Shown here piece by piece: positions 46,116 to 57,205 of a stretch of 64,000 nucleotides of DNA (positions are counted from its first letter, which is position 1; each line of letters opens with the position of its first letter). A model generated the notes under the pieces. That model searched no databases. It saw only the letters and a program-made list of their open reading frames with translations, and had not been told where the DNA came from. The DNA comes from Suillus spraguei (Eukaryota > Basidiomycota > Agaricomycetes > Boletales > Suillaceae): the NCBI GenBank assembly GCA_016800925.1, contig JABCPU010000261.1, positions 1 through 64,000 on the forward strand, given 5' to 3'. Position numbers and translations under genes: made by a program.

Positions 46116-47896
46116 ATGACCCTTGAAATAGCTGACGAAGAGACTCCTCTGCTGCATGCTAATGACTATGTAGAACCATTACAGGAACCGATAGTCACAG
46201 GCAAGACGCCTCTCCCGTGGGGCCAATTTTCTATCATACTATCACTTCAAGTCCTAGAACCAATGACTTCGCAAGTCATCTCGCCATTTGCACCACAGGT
46301 CAGCACTTACTATATTCCACTCAAACAATTGATGACGGAAAATTATCCAGCTGATACGAGACATTGGAGTGACCAACGGCGAAGAAGCCCGTGTTGGAAT
46401 TTACGTTGGCCTACTGGTACGCAATTGTCGCTACGCGATGGAATAATGTTCTGAAGAATGTTTTATACGTGTAGCAATCGCTCTTCTTTGCAACCGAGGC
46501 ATTAACCACTTTCCACTGGAGTCGTCTGTCTGATCTTGTTGGCCGCAAGCCAATTTTATTGATTGGTCTCACGGGCATCTCCATTTCCATGTACTCTTTT
46601 GGACTCTCAAAAACCTTTTGGAGTATCGCCTTGAGGTATGCATAGCCTGTCGTTAGTAATTGACCCTGTATTGAACGGCACAAGCCGTTGTCTGTGTGGT
46701 GCACTCAATGGTAACGTGGTAGTGATGAAGAGCATGATCGCAGATATCACAGACTCCACGAACATGCCTCAGGCGTATGGGTATATTCCTTTTGCTTGGC
46801 AGGCTGGTATTGCTCTGGGGTAATCGTTTGTTCCTATCATTCAATTATTGGTTAACTGAAAGTTTGAATTTGCAGGCCTCTTGTTGGTGGACTTTTTGCG
46901 CATCCAACAGCTCGCTATCCGGAATTGTTTGGAAGATTTGAACTCCTACAGGCGTATCCTTATTTCCTTCCTTGTGGCGTGATAGGAACACTAGCTCTTG
47001 TATGGTGGTGTGTTACGTTCTTGTTTCTCAGCGAGGTTTGTCGATTCCCAAGCACTTAGATTAGAAACTTACCGTGTCCACAGAGTACACAACCTAGCAG
47101 TAGTTTGGCTCGGCTCCTCGGACTGCATGGGAGAGAAAGAAGTGCTTCGCGGACCATGCCATCACATTCTGGCCTTCAATCAAAAATGAAACCCTTGCCA
47201 TTCCGCGATTTGCTAGTGACCCGGGTGATCATCGCAAGCTGCGCTTATGCTGGTACTGCCCTGGTTGAAATCTCGTTCCGTGCTGTTCAACCAGTATTTT
47301 ATGCTACACCCATTGAAATGGGCGGCCTCGGACTGGATGCTCCAGCCATTGGCGTCATTCTAGCTATGCTTGGTATTCTGAATGGAGTGCTTCAATTATT
47401 ATTCTTTGTGCGCTTGCATGACTGGCTAGGTGGAAGAAACCTTTATCTCTTCTCCGTTTTCAGTTACTTTCCAATGCTCGCACTGTTCCCAGCCATCAGT
47501 CTCACAGCCAAAGCACAGGGACTGAGCTATTTTGTTTACCTCCTGGTAGGCTTGCAGCTCGTCGCTTTCGTGATCTCATATTCAGCGTATGGTACGCATG
47601 ACGATCAGTCAGACTGGGGTGGATAATTACTCAACGTTACTTGCACAGGTGTCGTATTCATGTACATCAATGCATCTGCACCTAACCGAGCGTCAATTGG
47701 TGCAACAAATGGGCTCGCACAGACTGTGGTGTCCATCATACGAGCTGTTGGGCCGGCGTTGGCGAATTCTGCTTACTCACTGAGTATCGAGAGGCAACTC
47801 CTTGGTGGAAATATGGTGTATTGGTTGATGGCTGGAATGGTTTGCATTGCGTTCGGTGTCGGATCTGCTCTCCCAAGGCGTTCGTGGAGCGAGTAG
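46116..47896 (+). CDS. MFS transporter, DHA1-like
   Basis: Twelve-span major facilitator, a secondary transporter of unknown substrate. Start MTLEIADEETPLLHANDYVE has the acidic/LL-type sorting sequence common in fungal MFS proteins. Exons in order: WGQFSIILSLQVLEPMTSQV; IRDIGVTNGEEARVGIYVGL; the signature loop FHWSRLSDLVGRKPILLIG (motif A, DxxGRKP); RCLCGALNGNVVVMKSMIAD; MPQAYGYIPFAWQAGIALG and PLVGGLFAHPTARYPELFGR; then a long cytosolic loop and the second half, including AIGVILAMLGILNGVLQLL and IGATNGLAQTVVSIIRAVGP. It resembles the fungal family of vacuolar or plasma-membrane transporters related to plant ZIFL proteins. At least six short introns. Confidence 0.85.
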
Positions 47897-48234
47897 ATGT
47901 ATTATATAACGGTCTGGAAAGGTTTTTCGCAGGCAAACCCAATATAACCTTCTGTATTATATTAGTATGAACTCTCAATGACTCGATGATGTTTAACTTA
48001 AAGTTGCTGGAAGCGCTCCGGTGGTCGCGGGCCGCATATGCTCGAGCTGAGAATAGCAGTCACATTTCTGGATCTGATTGTACCGCCTGAGCTCTCCGCA
48101 GCGGGTGTACACATTCAATGATAGGGGTTTGCAGCGTGGGCAATAGAAGATGAGTCCGTATAGTGGCTGTGAACGAATAGCATTAAAATTGCTGCCGTCC
48201 GCGTTGTAGTACGCCCTGAGTCTCAACCGCGACG
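47897..48234. other. Short intergenic region
   Basis: About 340 bp. A minus-strand open frame (47,993-48,349) contains cysteine pairs (YCPRCKPL, CDC) that could be a zinc-binding C-terminus, but it overlaps the start of the F-box gene and has no upstream exons that I can identify. Confidence 0.35.
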
Positions 48235-49794
48235 ATGCACCATCTCCTGGACCTTCCGAGCGAACTCCTATGTCACATATCCAAGAATCTAGCAAATGAT
48301 GAACTTCTAGTGCTTTGCATTGTCTCGAAGCAGCTTCATTTTGCTGCACTGACCGTCTATTTCGATCGGTTCGCCGGCGTTAATGTCCCTACGAATGCAC
48401 CTGCCAGTATCTGCCAACCAACCCTAGCTGCATTACGCGGCCTTTTGTTGGCACTCTGGGTGAAGAAATGTAATTCTGTCTGTTGTACTGTCAACAATTA
48501 CTCCCAACTCAGGTTTCTTACGCGGTTCATCTCAAAGTTGGAGCCGTTTCGCAACCTCCACCTATGCTTCGGACGTGGCATGGAGCCGTACTCGAGACAT
48601 GTCATATTTGGGCTCATAGATCTTATGATTGTCGTTAAGAAGCAGGGATGCGAAGATATGCTCATAACTGGGGGACACACAGACAGAGCATGGGTCCCAG
48701 GGGTAACAGATCTGACCCGCGCTTTGCGCTTGGAAGGCGTGGTCAGTACTGTGGATGTAAGTTTATTGTCTTCCCCCCTTCCTCTACCTACTTTGCTTAT
48801 TACTACACAGACTGTTGTCAGATTTTGCAGGAAATTGTTTCGCCGTCACAAACATGACGAGAATTACTGGATCACAATAACACCTTCCCTCACCACGTTG
48901 AAGACAGTCAACCTTTCAACAGACTATTTCTTCGCGCCATTTATGAGCACATGGACCATTCGGACACTCAATGATTCTTCCATCACTTCGTTAACACTTG
49001 ACCTTCGCTTTCGTAATGCGCCCAAGTGGACCCATATCCTATCAATGCTCCGCCTTCGCCACCTTCGAGAATTTGTTATTTCCTCCAATTCATTGTCACT
49101 CCAATGTTTGACACAGTTTCTGCGACGTCATAACGGGCTCACCTCACTGACCACGAAAGGTCTCTCCCTGGAGGACAGTGAAGTACATAACAAGTCGGTC
49201 CTCACCTTCAATGCCCTCCCCAGACTTAGGACACTGGTGGGACTGCCGAATGACATCGGGCACATCCTCCGTCTCCAGCCTGGCTTTAAAGTTTTGAGAT
49301 ACGTAAACATCAGTGACCCTGATGCGGATGGTTACATCTCATCCTTGAACGACTGCCTCGACGCAATGGTAGCCAGACAGAAAGTTTACGCGACCTCAAT
49401 AGCAATCAAGACGGAACACACATCTTGGCTACTGTCACAAAGCAGTGCAGATTCGAAGAGAGCGATGCCGCTCATTGCATCCCTCACGATTATTTGGAAG
49501 GGCCAAAATGAAGAGTTGCCTTCGCCTAGTTTCACTGCCGCATTGGCTGGATGGGTAGCATTGTTCCCAACACTAGAACATATCCATTGGGGAGTGAAGT
49601 CGGACCTTGAAGGATCGCAAGCCGAAAGAAACATTGCCATTGCTATCATCAACCGTTGCCCTCGTCTCAAGACCTTGGAGCTGCTGAGAGATCCTCCTGT
49701 TCCTAAGAGACAACCCCCTCCAGTTGATGTATGGCTTAGGGACGGTACGTGTCTGCCTCTTGTTGAACTTCCAAATCTTACGCATATGCTATGA
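48235..49794 (+). CDS. F-box protein with leucine-rich-repeat-like body
   Basis: Probable substrate receptor of an SCF ubiquitin ligase. A single exon of 519 codons starts MHHLLDLPSELLCHISKNLA, a clear F-box (LPxELLxxI...L...DLLxLxxVSKxL). The rest holds irregular leucine-rich stretches (LRLRHLREFVISSNSL, HNGLTSLTTKGLSL, LPRLRTLVGLPNDI, RCPRLKTLELLRD) without a clean repeat period. Such F-box genes form large, fast-changing families in Agaricomycetes. Target unknown. The frame is uninterrupted, which suggests it is functional. Confidence 0.8.
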   Translation: MHHLLDLPSELLCHISKNLANDELLVLCIVSKQLHFAALTVYFDRFAGVNVPTNAPASICQPTLAALRGLLLALWVKKCNSVCCTVNNYSQLRFLTRFISKLEPFRNLHLCFGRGMEPYSRHVIFGLIDLMIVVKKQGCEDMLITGGHTDRAWVPGVTDLTRALRLEGVVSTVDVSLLSSPLPLPTLLITTQTVVRFCRKLFRRHKHDENYWITITPSLTTLKTVNLSTDYFFAPFMSTWTIRTLNDSSITSLTLDLRFRNAPKWTHILSMLRLRHLREFVISSNSLSLQCLTQFLRRHNGLTSLTTKGLSLEDSEVHNKSVLTFNALPRLRTLVGLPNDIGHILRLQPGFKVLRYVNISDPDADGYISSLNDCLDAMVARQKVYATSIAIKTEHTSWLLSQSSADSKRAMPLIASLTIIWKGQNEELPSPSFTAALAGWVALFPTLEHIHWGVKSDLEGSQAERNIAIAIINRCPRLKTLELLRDPPVPKRQPPPVDVWLRDGTCLPLVELPNLTHML

Positions 49795-50051
49795 AGATTC
49801 CTCGTCGATCCAACAATTGGCATGGTCTCAGGACACTCAGCGTCGTGAGCAAATCGTGTTATTACGATTACGATTAATACTAAATCAATTTGTATCCAAG
49901 GTGTTGCCTCATGTTCTTGTCGTGATAAGGCTCGGAGATAGCTGGTAATATCCATTTTCTGTCCGGGTATGCAACACATAGACCAAGCGTGTTCCAGATA
50001 CTGATATCAGCGACAGCTTAGACAGCGAATACTGTACATCCTAACCACAAG

Positions 50052-53000
50052 CTAACCACTACCTGTTAACCCTGGCGGGAAACCCGAGAAATCTATTTGG
50101 TCTTGGACTGCTTGACCGGCAAGCGTATATGATATACGTAGCCGTAGCCGTATATTAGACTTTTACATGAAAATCAGAAAGTGATTTCAACATAAATACA
50201 TAAGAGACACATACACCAGGTGGCGCCATCACACGCATCTGTTGAGTTTCCGTTGTACCCGGTTGGATATCGGAATTCGACATGGGAAGCATCTGCAGTT
50301 GTTGTGACTATACAACAGCTCAGTGGGATGGTCACCAACTTGTTGGCTCTCGGTTCTTACCTTCGGAACAGCAGCCTGGAAGTTAAGTCCGGTAGCAGCG
50401 TTCGAACCGGAAACTTGGAAGCGGGCCATGATGTTGACGACACCTGGTCGCGCAGCTGAGGTTTGAGGCGTAAGGGTAATCTTGAGCTCCTGCTTATCAT
50501 AGGCAGTATAAGAGGTCAACCGTGGCGCAGGTGGGTGCTGTTGTTGCGGAGAAGGTCGGGGAGGTGCCTGACTCTGTGGTTGTGGAGAAAAGGCAGCGAA
50601 AGCGGATGTGACAGAGGAAGGGGCCGGAGCGGGTGACGCTGGGGAAGGGGAAGAATCAAATAAACCAAGAATATCTTGGACACTGCTTTTCTGGGGTTGT
50701 GGTGAAATGGATGGTGTGCGACCCGGCGTAGCGGACGGTGCAGCAGGACTGCTGCCGAAGATCTCTGCGAGAAGGTCCTGGTTGTTGTGTGTTGCTTGGC
50801 CATTGACGACAGGCATCGGCGATGCTATCTCATCGCCAAGAAGATCGGCGTCCTTCCCACCTTGTGTTGACCCAACGGGCTTGTTTTCACTGACTGGGAA
50901 AACGTCAGAACGTCGTTCAGTGGATTAAACAGTCTACGCACCAACGCCCATTACAGTAGCTTTGAGCTCTGGAGGTGGCATCCGTTCTAGGACACCACTC
51001 CTTAAATCGCCCAAGGTGAACAAACTTGCGAATTCAACAGCGCGTTGTTGCAGTTCCAACTCTGGGCTAGTAGTGTACTTGGCAAGAACCTCGGCAATTC
51101 GCTGTTGTTGTGGCGAACTTGTCGTTGGCCTGGAGGCCAACTTGGTGATACTTGCCATGAGGAATTGACGAGTAAGAGAGTTTGCGTAGGGCGAGTCGAG
51201 GGTGGTAAGCAGAAGATCCAAAAGGTCCTTGTCAGTAATCTAAATGCAGCAAGTCGTCAATTGTCAATTCCAGGCGCAGAGTTTATTACTGACCTGCTTG
51301 GGCTGGTCCTCGTCCACGACGCCGCCGTCGAAGAGCACATCGCCGTATTCACCGATTACCCACAAAGCAGCCAATGTTAATGATTCTTGTGATATGTCAT
51401 CCTGGAGGGCAGTATATAGCTTGGACGATGTGTATGCTTGCAGCTCCGGGGTATGAGCGACGAGACGGATAAAAGCAGACAGGATCTCCTCGCGGACAAA
51501 GTTTCCGGCCTAACATAAACTTGAGTAAATAGATACCTTCGAAGTTGATAACCCATTCACCAATTTGAGCACCCTAAGTACAGTGTCGATGTGCCACCGT
51601 TTGTTTGGAGCGAATCGCTCTGCAGCGAGTGATATTTGCGTTGTCATGCCAAGCTTGAACTCGTCGTCTGCAACCTCAAGGAAAGCAAGAAGCTCGCGAA
51701 TGAGGATCCGCACGTTCTGCTCATTGATAAGTGCGTATGACAATTCGAGAGCACGCCGCCGGATGGATATATCGCCATCCCGTAGACAGTCCAGGATGAT
51801 ATTCCTGTGTCGCTGAACTGCATTGGTGTCCATTCCTACCACTTTATTCAAAGTGTTCAAAGCGACATAGCTGAGCAAAGTGAGCGAATATACCTTCAGA
51901 AAGTAATTGTGACCGACCGAATATTATTGTCACGGTTACCCAAGAACTTGCCAAGAATGTTAATAGCCATGACGCGCAAACCAGAATCCGCTTCAATCTC
52001 AAGGATCGTCAGGACAGTTTCATATAATATCGAATTCCCGACGTTCTTGGTCGAATCAGTGTTGGTTGCAACCTGCGCTAAGATATCATTCATGGTCTCG
52101 CTAGCACGTGCATCACCTCTCCCAAGGAGGCGAAGCAATCGCAAGACTTTGACCTGCAAGAATGGGTCTGTGATGCCAGAGACATCGTGCTCGGGGCTGT
52201 ATCCAGTGGTGACCAAGGCTTTCAAGTTACGAACAAGTAGCGGTACAGCCTGCGAGCACGTAAATAATCTATAATGATAAGCTTGCTAGCACGAAAGAAA
52301 GCGCTTACATTCCGAAACTCGTTCAGACAATTCTCGTCAATCTGACACATTTCGGTGGTAAGTGTTATTGCTGTAAGTAGTACGCCGTGGTTTCGATCAG
52401 TAAGAAGATTCTTGGCTTTCGAGATAAAGTGATCGGTCAGGTCGGGAACCTTCTTGATGACGCGAAGAGCACATAAGGCAGCCTGAAGTACATTCCAATC
52501 TCAAAACATGAAACACGATGTAAATATGGATTGCGCGCACCTTTTTGCGAATGTAAGTGTTACTTGAGCCCAAAAGTTTCTCTATCTCATTTGCCAAATC
52601 TCGCGACATTTCTTCCGAAGCTATATTTGCGAATGTGCAAAGTCCCAAACCAACGACATACATATTTGAGTGGTTCATATCACTGCGAGAGTAAATTCAA
52701 AAATAGTGGATCATAACAACATATGACACATACTTCTTCAATGAATTGGTAACGAGGGTTAGGACCTCCTGATTCTCATCTAACAGTAACATGATACCCA
52801 AATATCCGAGGCGTTTATCTGTGAATCGAGGGCTCGCGACCAGCTTCAGACATTCTATCTGACCGAAATGGGCGGGCGACCCCAGCATGTGGATATACAG
52901 TAGTTTTGCAATATTGTTATGTCGTGCGTATACATCTTCCTCCCTGAACGACGCCCGGATAGCGGCTGATTCCTGCTGGATGAGGGCCCGCTCATCCGCG

Positions 53001-53156
53001 ACGGTCTGCAAGGGTCTAAGGTGACTTCAAAACCATGGATTCAAAAGATCTACCTTGCAGGCCCTTATTCCCTTAATCAAGGCTATCTGAATGCTTCAGT
53101 AAACAGTTCCAAGTGCATCATTCAGGATACTCACCCTTGAGATTATGGTACACCAT
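50052..53156 (-). CDS. APL4: AP-1 adaptor complex gamma subunit
   Basis: Gamma-adaptin of the clathrin adaptor AP-1, which sorts cargo between trans-Golgi and endosomes. Exon 1 (MVYHNLK, 53,156) joins [10 protein letters not shown] and then [20 protein letters not shown]. The trunk shows family blocks: [116 protein letters not shown] Pro/Ser-rich hinge follows (50,500-50,800), then the ear: [36 protein letters not shown], and, over an intron at about 50,152-50,217, [15 protein letters not shown] to [13 protein letters not shown] with the stop at 50,052. Roughly 840 residues, all parts in order. Confidence 0.93.
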
Positions 53157-53903
53157 GGCTGCGCGTTCAATGGAAGCGAGGTCAGACTACCGTAAATATT
53201 GGGAGGTCACACTGTGACGTGACTGCACAGGATTGATACCAAGGTTTCGATGGCACAAAAACATTCAAAATTTCAATGGCTCCAAAATGCCCTCCTACTT
53301 TCTTTGACTACAAAATTAAAGCGGTAGCAAACATGCCGTTCTAAGCAAGCTAGATATTCCGAAGTGCGATCAATACTCGGTTCTATTCGCGACTTGGCGT
53401 GCTTGGGGTTGGAAAGTGCATCACAAACCAAGATACGTCGGACAAGTGGTAATGACCTCTTGGACATACACACTAGCCCGACGCACCTTGTTTGCGTCCA
53501 ATATACCTGCAAAATCACAGCTCTGTAAGCTCCATAAATAAAGTGTGAGTAATCGCCAGCTGCCAGCTCCAGGTGCAGGCATTGAGGAACTTGGAGATTT
53601 GACTAAAGGGATTTGACAAAAAAAATAGGTTTGAGAGATAGTCAGACTAGAGGAGATCATACAACAAGTTGTCAACAACTCGGGTTGTCTCTTAAGTCTT
53701 GCTCTTGAATTTAGCAAGCGAGACCCGACCCAAAATGAACTTGCCGCCTCAGCTGCCTGGCTTGCGTAAGTGTGATAAATGAGTTGGACGACAGGAACTC
53801 GATGGGAAAAAGTTAAACCATATTCTGATATTGCTGAAAGCGCTCCTTGCGTTTGACGAGGATCAACGATGTAGTCGAGGCCAGTCTGTGACCTCGGTGG
53901 GTT
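53157..53903. other. Upstream region of AP-1 gamma; possible unassigned first exon
   Basis: No confident gene. On the plus strand at 53,733 a short exon-like start (MNLPPQLPGL, followed by a GTAAGT donor) lies just past a purine-rich stretch, but I cannot follow it into a recognisable protein. It may be the first exon of a gene whose body was lost. Confidence 0.3.
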
Positions 53904-55117
53904 TCAATGGTGAAAGATTCCTTGATCGAGTTGGATAAACACTATGTTCCAGTCTGGATTGAAATAAGAGGGACCAGTTGGTAAAAGAAGTAGCCATATC
54001 AGCACGCCAACGTCAACGAGCTCAGACCGGCCGGCGATGTGGGAATTCGGTTCGGTGAATAGATGCTTGTCATTTCCCTCGTGTTCGTAGATAGACTCGG
54101 TGGTAGATGAAAACGTAGGACGGGTGTCCTGGAAACATCGGATATAGGAAATTGCCAGAATAGAGTCTCGAGAAGTGGAAATCAACCGGGAGATCGATAC
54201 AAACTAGGTCAATGATAGTCTAGGCAGGAAAATCCGATAGGTGCCACCGAAGAAGTGGCGGACGAAGGGCAGTCGCAGGACACACCAAAGAGTAACGTGC
54301 TTCTCTCGCTCAAACTGAAGCCCAATCTTGCGGGAGCAAGTTCAGGTCGTCCATCCAAGTCGCATTCTGAAGATAGGAGCCATTCCATCGAATACCATGG
54401 AGGAAGTGTCGCAGTAGGAATTCGGAGGTCAACTTGAAAATGAGTGAAGAAAGTCAAGTAAAACGGTGACCTTTATATTCAATGATAGTACTCCGAACAG
54501 AAATCGTAGTTGTGAGACACCAGGTCTCGAGCTTTAGGTGTGATAGTGCCAATCCAGAGAATAGCATGTTCGGACGGATCAGAGCTATCATCTCACAAAA
54601 GCCAGGTGCATCGGTTTCAGTCCATAGTAAACTGTCGGCCGAGTGAGTACCATAAAGGGATACTTGAGAACAGGACAAGATAGAAGGAAATGTCGGGTAA
54701 ACGAGTTACGAGGTCGCCTCGACAAATGGAGTTCGCTATGAGATCGACAAGCATGGGTTGTGCGGGAGAATCCGGTGAAATCAAAGAAGGCTTTAAAGAG
54801 AACGAGACGGTCCTCTAATCCAGGTAGTCCAAGTTGCATGCTCAAGACTTGTTGTTGTTTGACTTCGTGCCGTCGAATACCACAAACTTGTGTATATGAA
54901 GCTAAAACGAGTGAGGCAAGTGGCAATAGGGAGAAAAGAAGGTTGCGTCAAACGACAGCCCTATATATATCAACGGCAATTGTAAGACATCATCTATGAT
55001 GTAGAATGAGGTCATTTCAATCTCGACCACTGACTCAGACTCACAAGTGAGACACATTCTATGAGGGACACCGTCAATGAGGACGAAATTCGAGTACATA
55101 TAAGAGATTCGAATCAC
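53904..55117 (-). CDS. Uncharacterised minus-strand gene, structure unresolved
   Basis: I do not recognise this protein. Minus-strand open segments follow one another with short gaps: FVLIDGVPHRMCLTCESESV and IIDDVLQLPLIYIGLSF (55,070-54,920); RHEVKQQQVLSMQLGLPGLE, DRLVLFKAFFDFTGFSRTTH (54,870-54,750); MIALIRPNMLFSGLALSHLK (54,580-54,520); GRPELAPARLGFSLSERSTL (54,360-54,300); and ELVDVGVLIWLLLLP (54,020-53,980). The composition looks protein-like, and gaps of 40-60 nt would suit introns, but start, stop and all joins are unproven. Two or three genuine exons mixed with non-coding sequence is equally possible. Confidence 0.3.
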
Positions 55118-55400
55118 TCATGTTGTGAACGTCGGGGACACTGCTGACTAAGCTTCGCAACTGCGTCATGCTGTGTTGTGATATATTAATACATATATCG
55201 CACTCAAATGGCAAAGTTTTTTTTCGGAATAGTTGTCCCAACTCTTGAGGTGGATCCTCGAGGACCAATCGTCAGAGGGAAATGCATAGTCATTATAATG
55301 ATATTGTAGAAGACAGGTGAGTTTTACTATCTGCCTGTTTTCCCTTCCCTATATGCAGGACGGCCACTGCTGACCGAGTGACAACTGTACCTTAGAGATA

Positions 55401-56425
55401 TCAGTTCCACTGTAAAAAATATCTTCGTCAGTACTGTAACGATCCCCAAAAGTGGTCAAACATACGAAAAATCTCTGGTGACGTTGCGCCCCAGCATTTT
55501 CAATCAATTCAATTTCCTCACCCGTCAACTGCGGAACGTTGGCTGTATCAAGATACTCTCTCATCCTATCCGCCTTGCTCGAGGTGCTGATAGATACTAG
55601 TATGTGAGCCGATGGCACAACATGCAGCACACCCAAAGCGAACGAAACTTACGTCACGACCAAAACGCCATGCTGCTCTAACCACTTGTTGAGCACATGT
55701 CCAACTGACACGGGCTTTCCTCGAGTAGACTCAAGACGTGCCCGGATTTTCTCGATTACAGGATCCAAGGGTCCTCCTGGTGCGCGGAAAATTGGCGATA
55801 GGCCCCCGTAAGAGGACGTGATGATGTCGTGTTGTTTATGCAACGCAATTACAGGTTGTAAGGACTTCCACACATACGGGTGAATCTCAAGCTTTCAGGG
55901 GTTGTCAAAAACAATACTGGACACTGATGTGATTTGGCTCACCTGGTTGACAGAAGGCGGAAACTCAGCGCCCTCCAAGATCTCTTCTACATGTTTAATT
56001 TCGAAATTCGACACTCCAATAGACTTCGATAGTCCCTCCCTCTTGCACTCCTCCATCGACTTCCACACCTCCTTCAGGTGGCCTGCATGTTGGTCGGGCG
56101 AGTGCACAAGGTACAGATCTACGTACTCCAAACCCAGCTTCTTCAGCGATACCTGCAGCGCGGTCTTGGCAGTCTGACCGGGCTGCAGAGGGCCGAGCTT
56201 AGTGGTGACGAAGAGTGCAGAGCGGGGCATGCCGGACGCCTTGATACCAGCGCCCAAGCTCTCTTCATTCCCGTACATCTGGGCACCATCGAGGTGCGTG
56301 AAACCGTTGGTAATGGCGGTTTCGACAGTGTTCTGTGCATCTTGTTTGAACAGCGCCGTGCCGGTGCCAAATGCGATCCAGGGGACTTTATTGCCGTCGT
56401 TGAGAGTAAGTGCGGAAGTTGCCAT
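55401..56425 (-). CDS. Aldo-keto reductase
   Basis: NADPH-dependent carbonyl reductase of the AKR superfamily; substrate unknown. Start MATSALTLNDGNKVPWIAFG at 56,425 (the upstream in-frame codon at 56,455 is TTG). Catalytic tetrad elements: Asp and Tyr in FTHLDGAQMYGNEESLGAGI, Lys in ALFVTTKLGPLQPGQT, His in VDLYLVHSPDQHAG; then SKSIGVSNFEIKHVEEILEG. Exon 2 gives KPVSVGHVLNKWLEQHGVLV, exon 3 SISTSSKADRMREYLDTANV, ending QRFF over an intron to W-N-stop at 55,401. About 300 residues, normal for the family. The cofactor loop here reads VVT...VSISTSSKADR rather than the common IPKS type. Confidence 0.9.
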
Positions 56426-57205
56426 GACGTCTGTGTAAAGTGAAGGACAAGGCAAGAGGAGATATGGGAAAGACTAGTGATGACACTTATACCTTCAGAG
56501 GGGCGCCGCGTGTATTTATCTATTGCACGTGGATGGAACTTCGCATAGTTTGACGGCGGCCCACCAGGTCATGGTGCCAGTCTCCTATCTAATGCTTAGA
56601 TTACTAAGCTTTTTTGGATCGAACCTTGATAGGCACATAACTATCTTTATACCTGCAGGCTCCAACAAATATGCATTCCCGCCATCTGCCTTCAACTGAG
56701 ATCCGTAGAGAGAGGTGGAAAAGAAGGCTGCAAGAGAGGTAGTAAGATAATAAGCAGGAAGAGACCATGGTAGAGCTACCGTTTGGCTGGTCAGCATTGA
56801 CTTTTTCTTCGATGATCGACCGTATGTGAGGTGAGAAGAAAAAGACATGCAGCACATTGTTGGGCGCGTGGTTCAGGGAGAGGTCCTTGCTGAAAGATTG
56901 TCACTGGGTGACCATCCGTAGGCTCAAATAATGCGGAATAAACGAGAATAGAATAAAAAACCCATTTAAGGAAGTCGTGCCGCGATGCCGCTGTTCATTT
57001 GGGAAGAATTTGCAAAACATTACTATTAGTATCGTGCTCACATGTGTAAGCATTTTTAGTCACGTGCATCACAGAGACACCGAACACCTCAGTAGGGCAT
57101 AATTAAAGTATATAGCAGCGGAGAATTCAAAGTACAAAACAAGAAACGAGATGTCCATATATCGTGCGTGACATTTCCCAATCAAATCTGTCTCTACATA
57201 TTCAT
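56426..57205. other. No gene assigned
   Basis: About 780 bp between the aldo-keto reductase promoter and the alpha-kinase 3' end. Open frames on the minus strand (56,585-56,857) lack family motifs and start codons in good context. I see no repeat or RNA gene. Confidence 0.45.

Noticed and set aside
47993..48349. Minus-strand frame with cysteine pairs
   Set aside because: It overlaps the F-box start, lacks recognisable upstream exons and matches no zinc-finger pattern I can name.
50608..50928. Plus-strand frames opposite the AP-1 gamma hinge
   Set aside because: They are the reverse reading of the Pro/Ser-rich hinge, which is biased in composition and gives long antisense frames.
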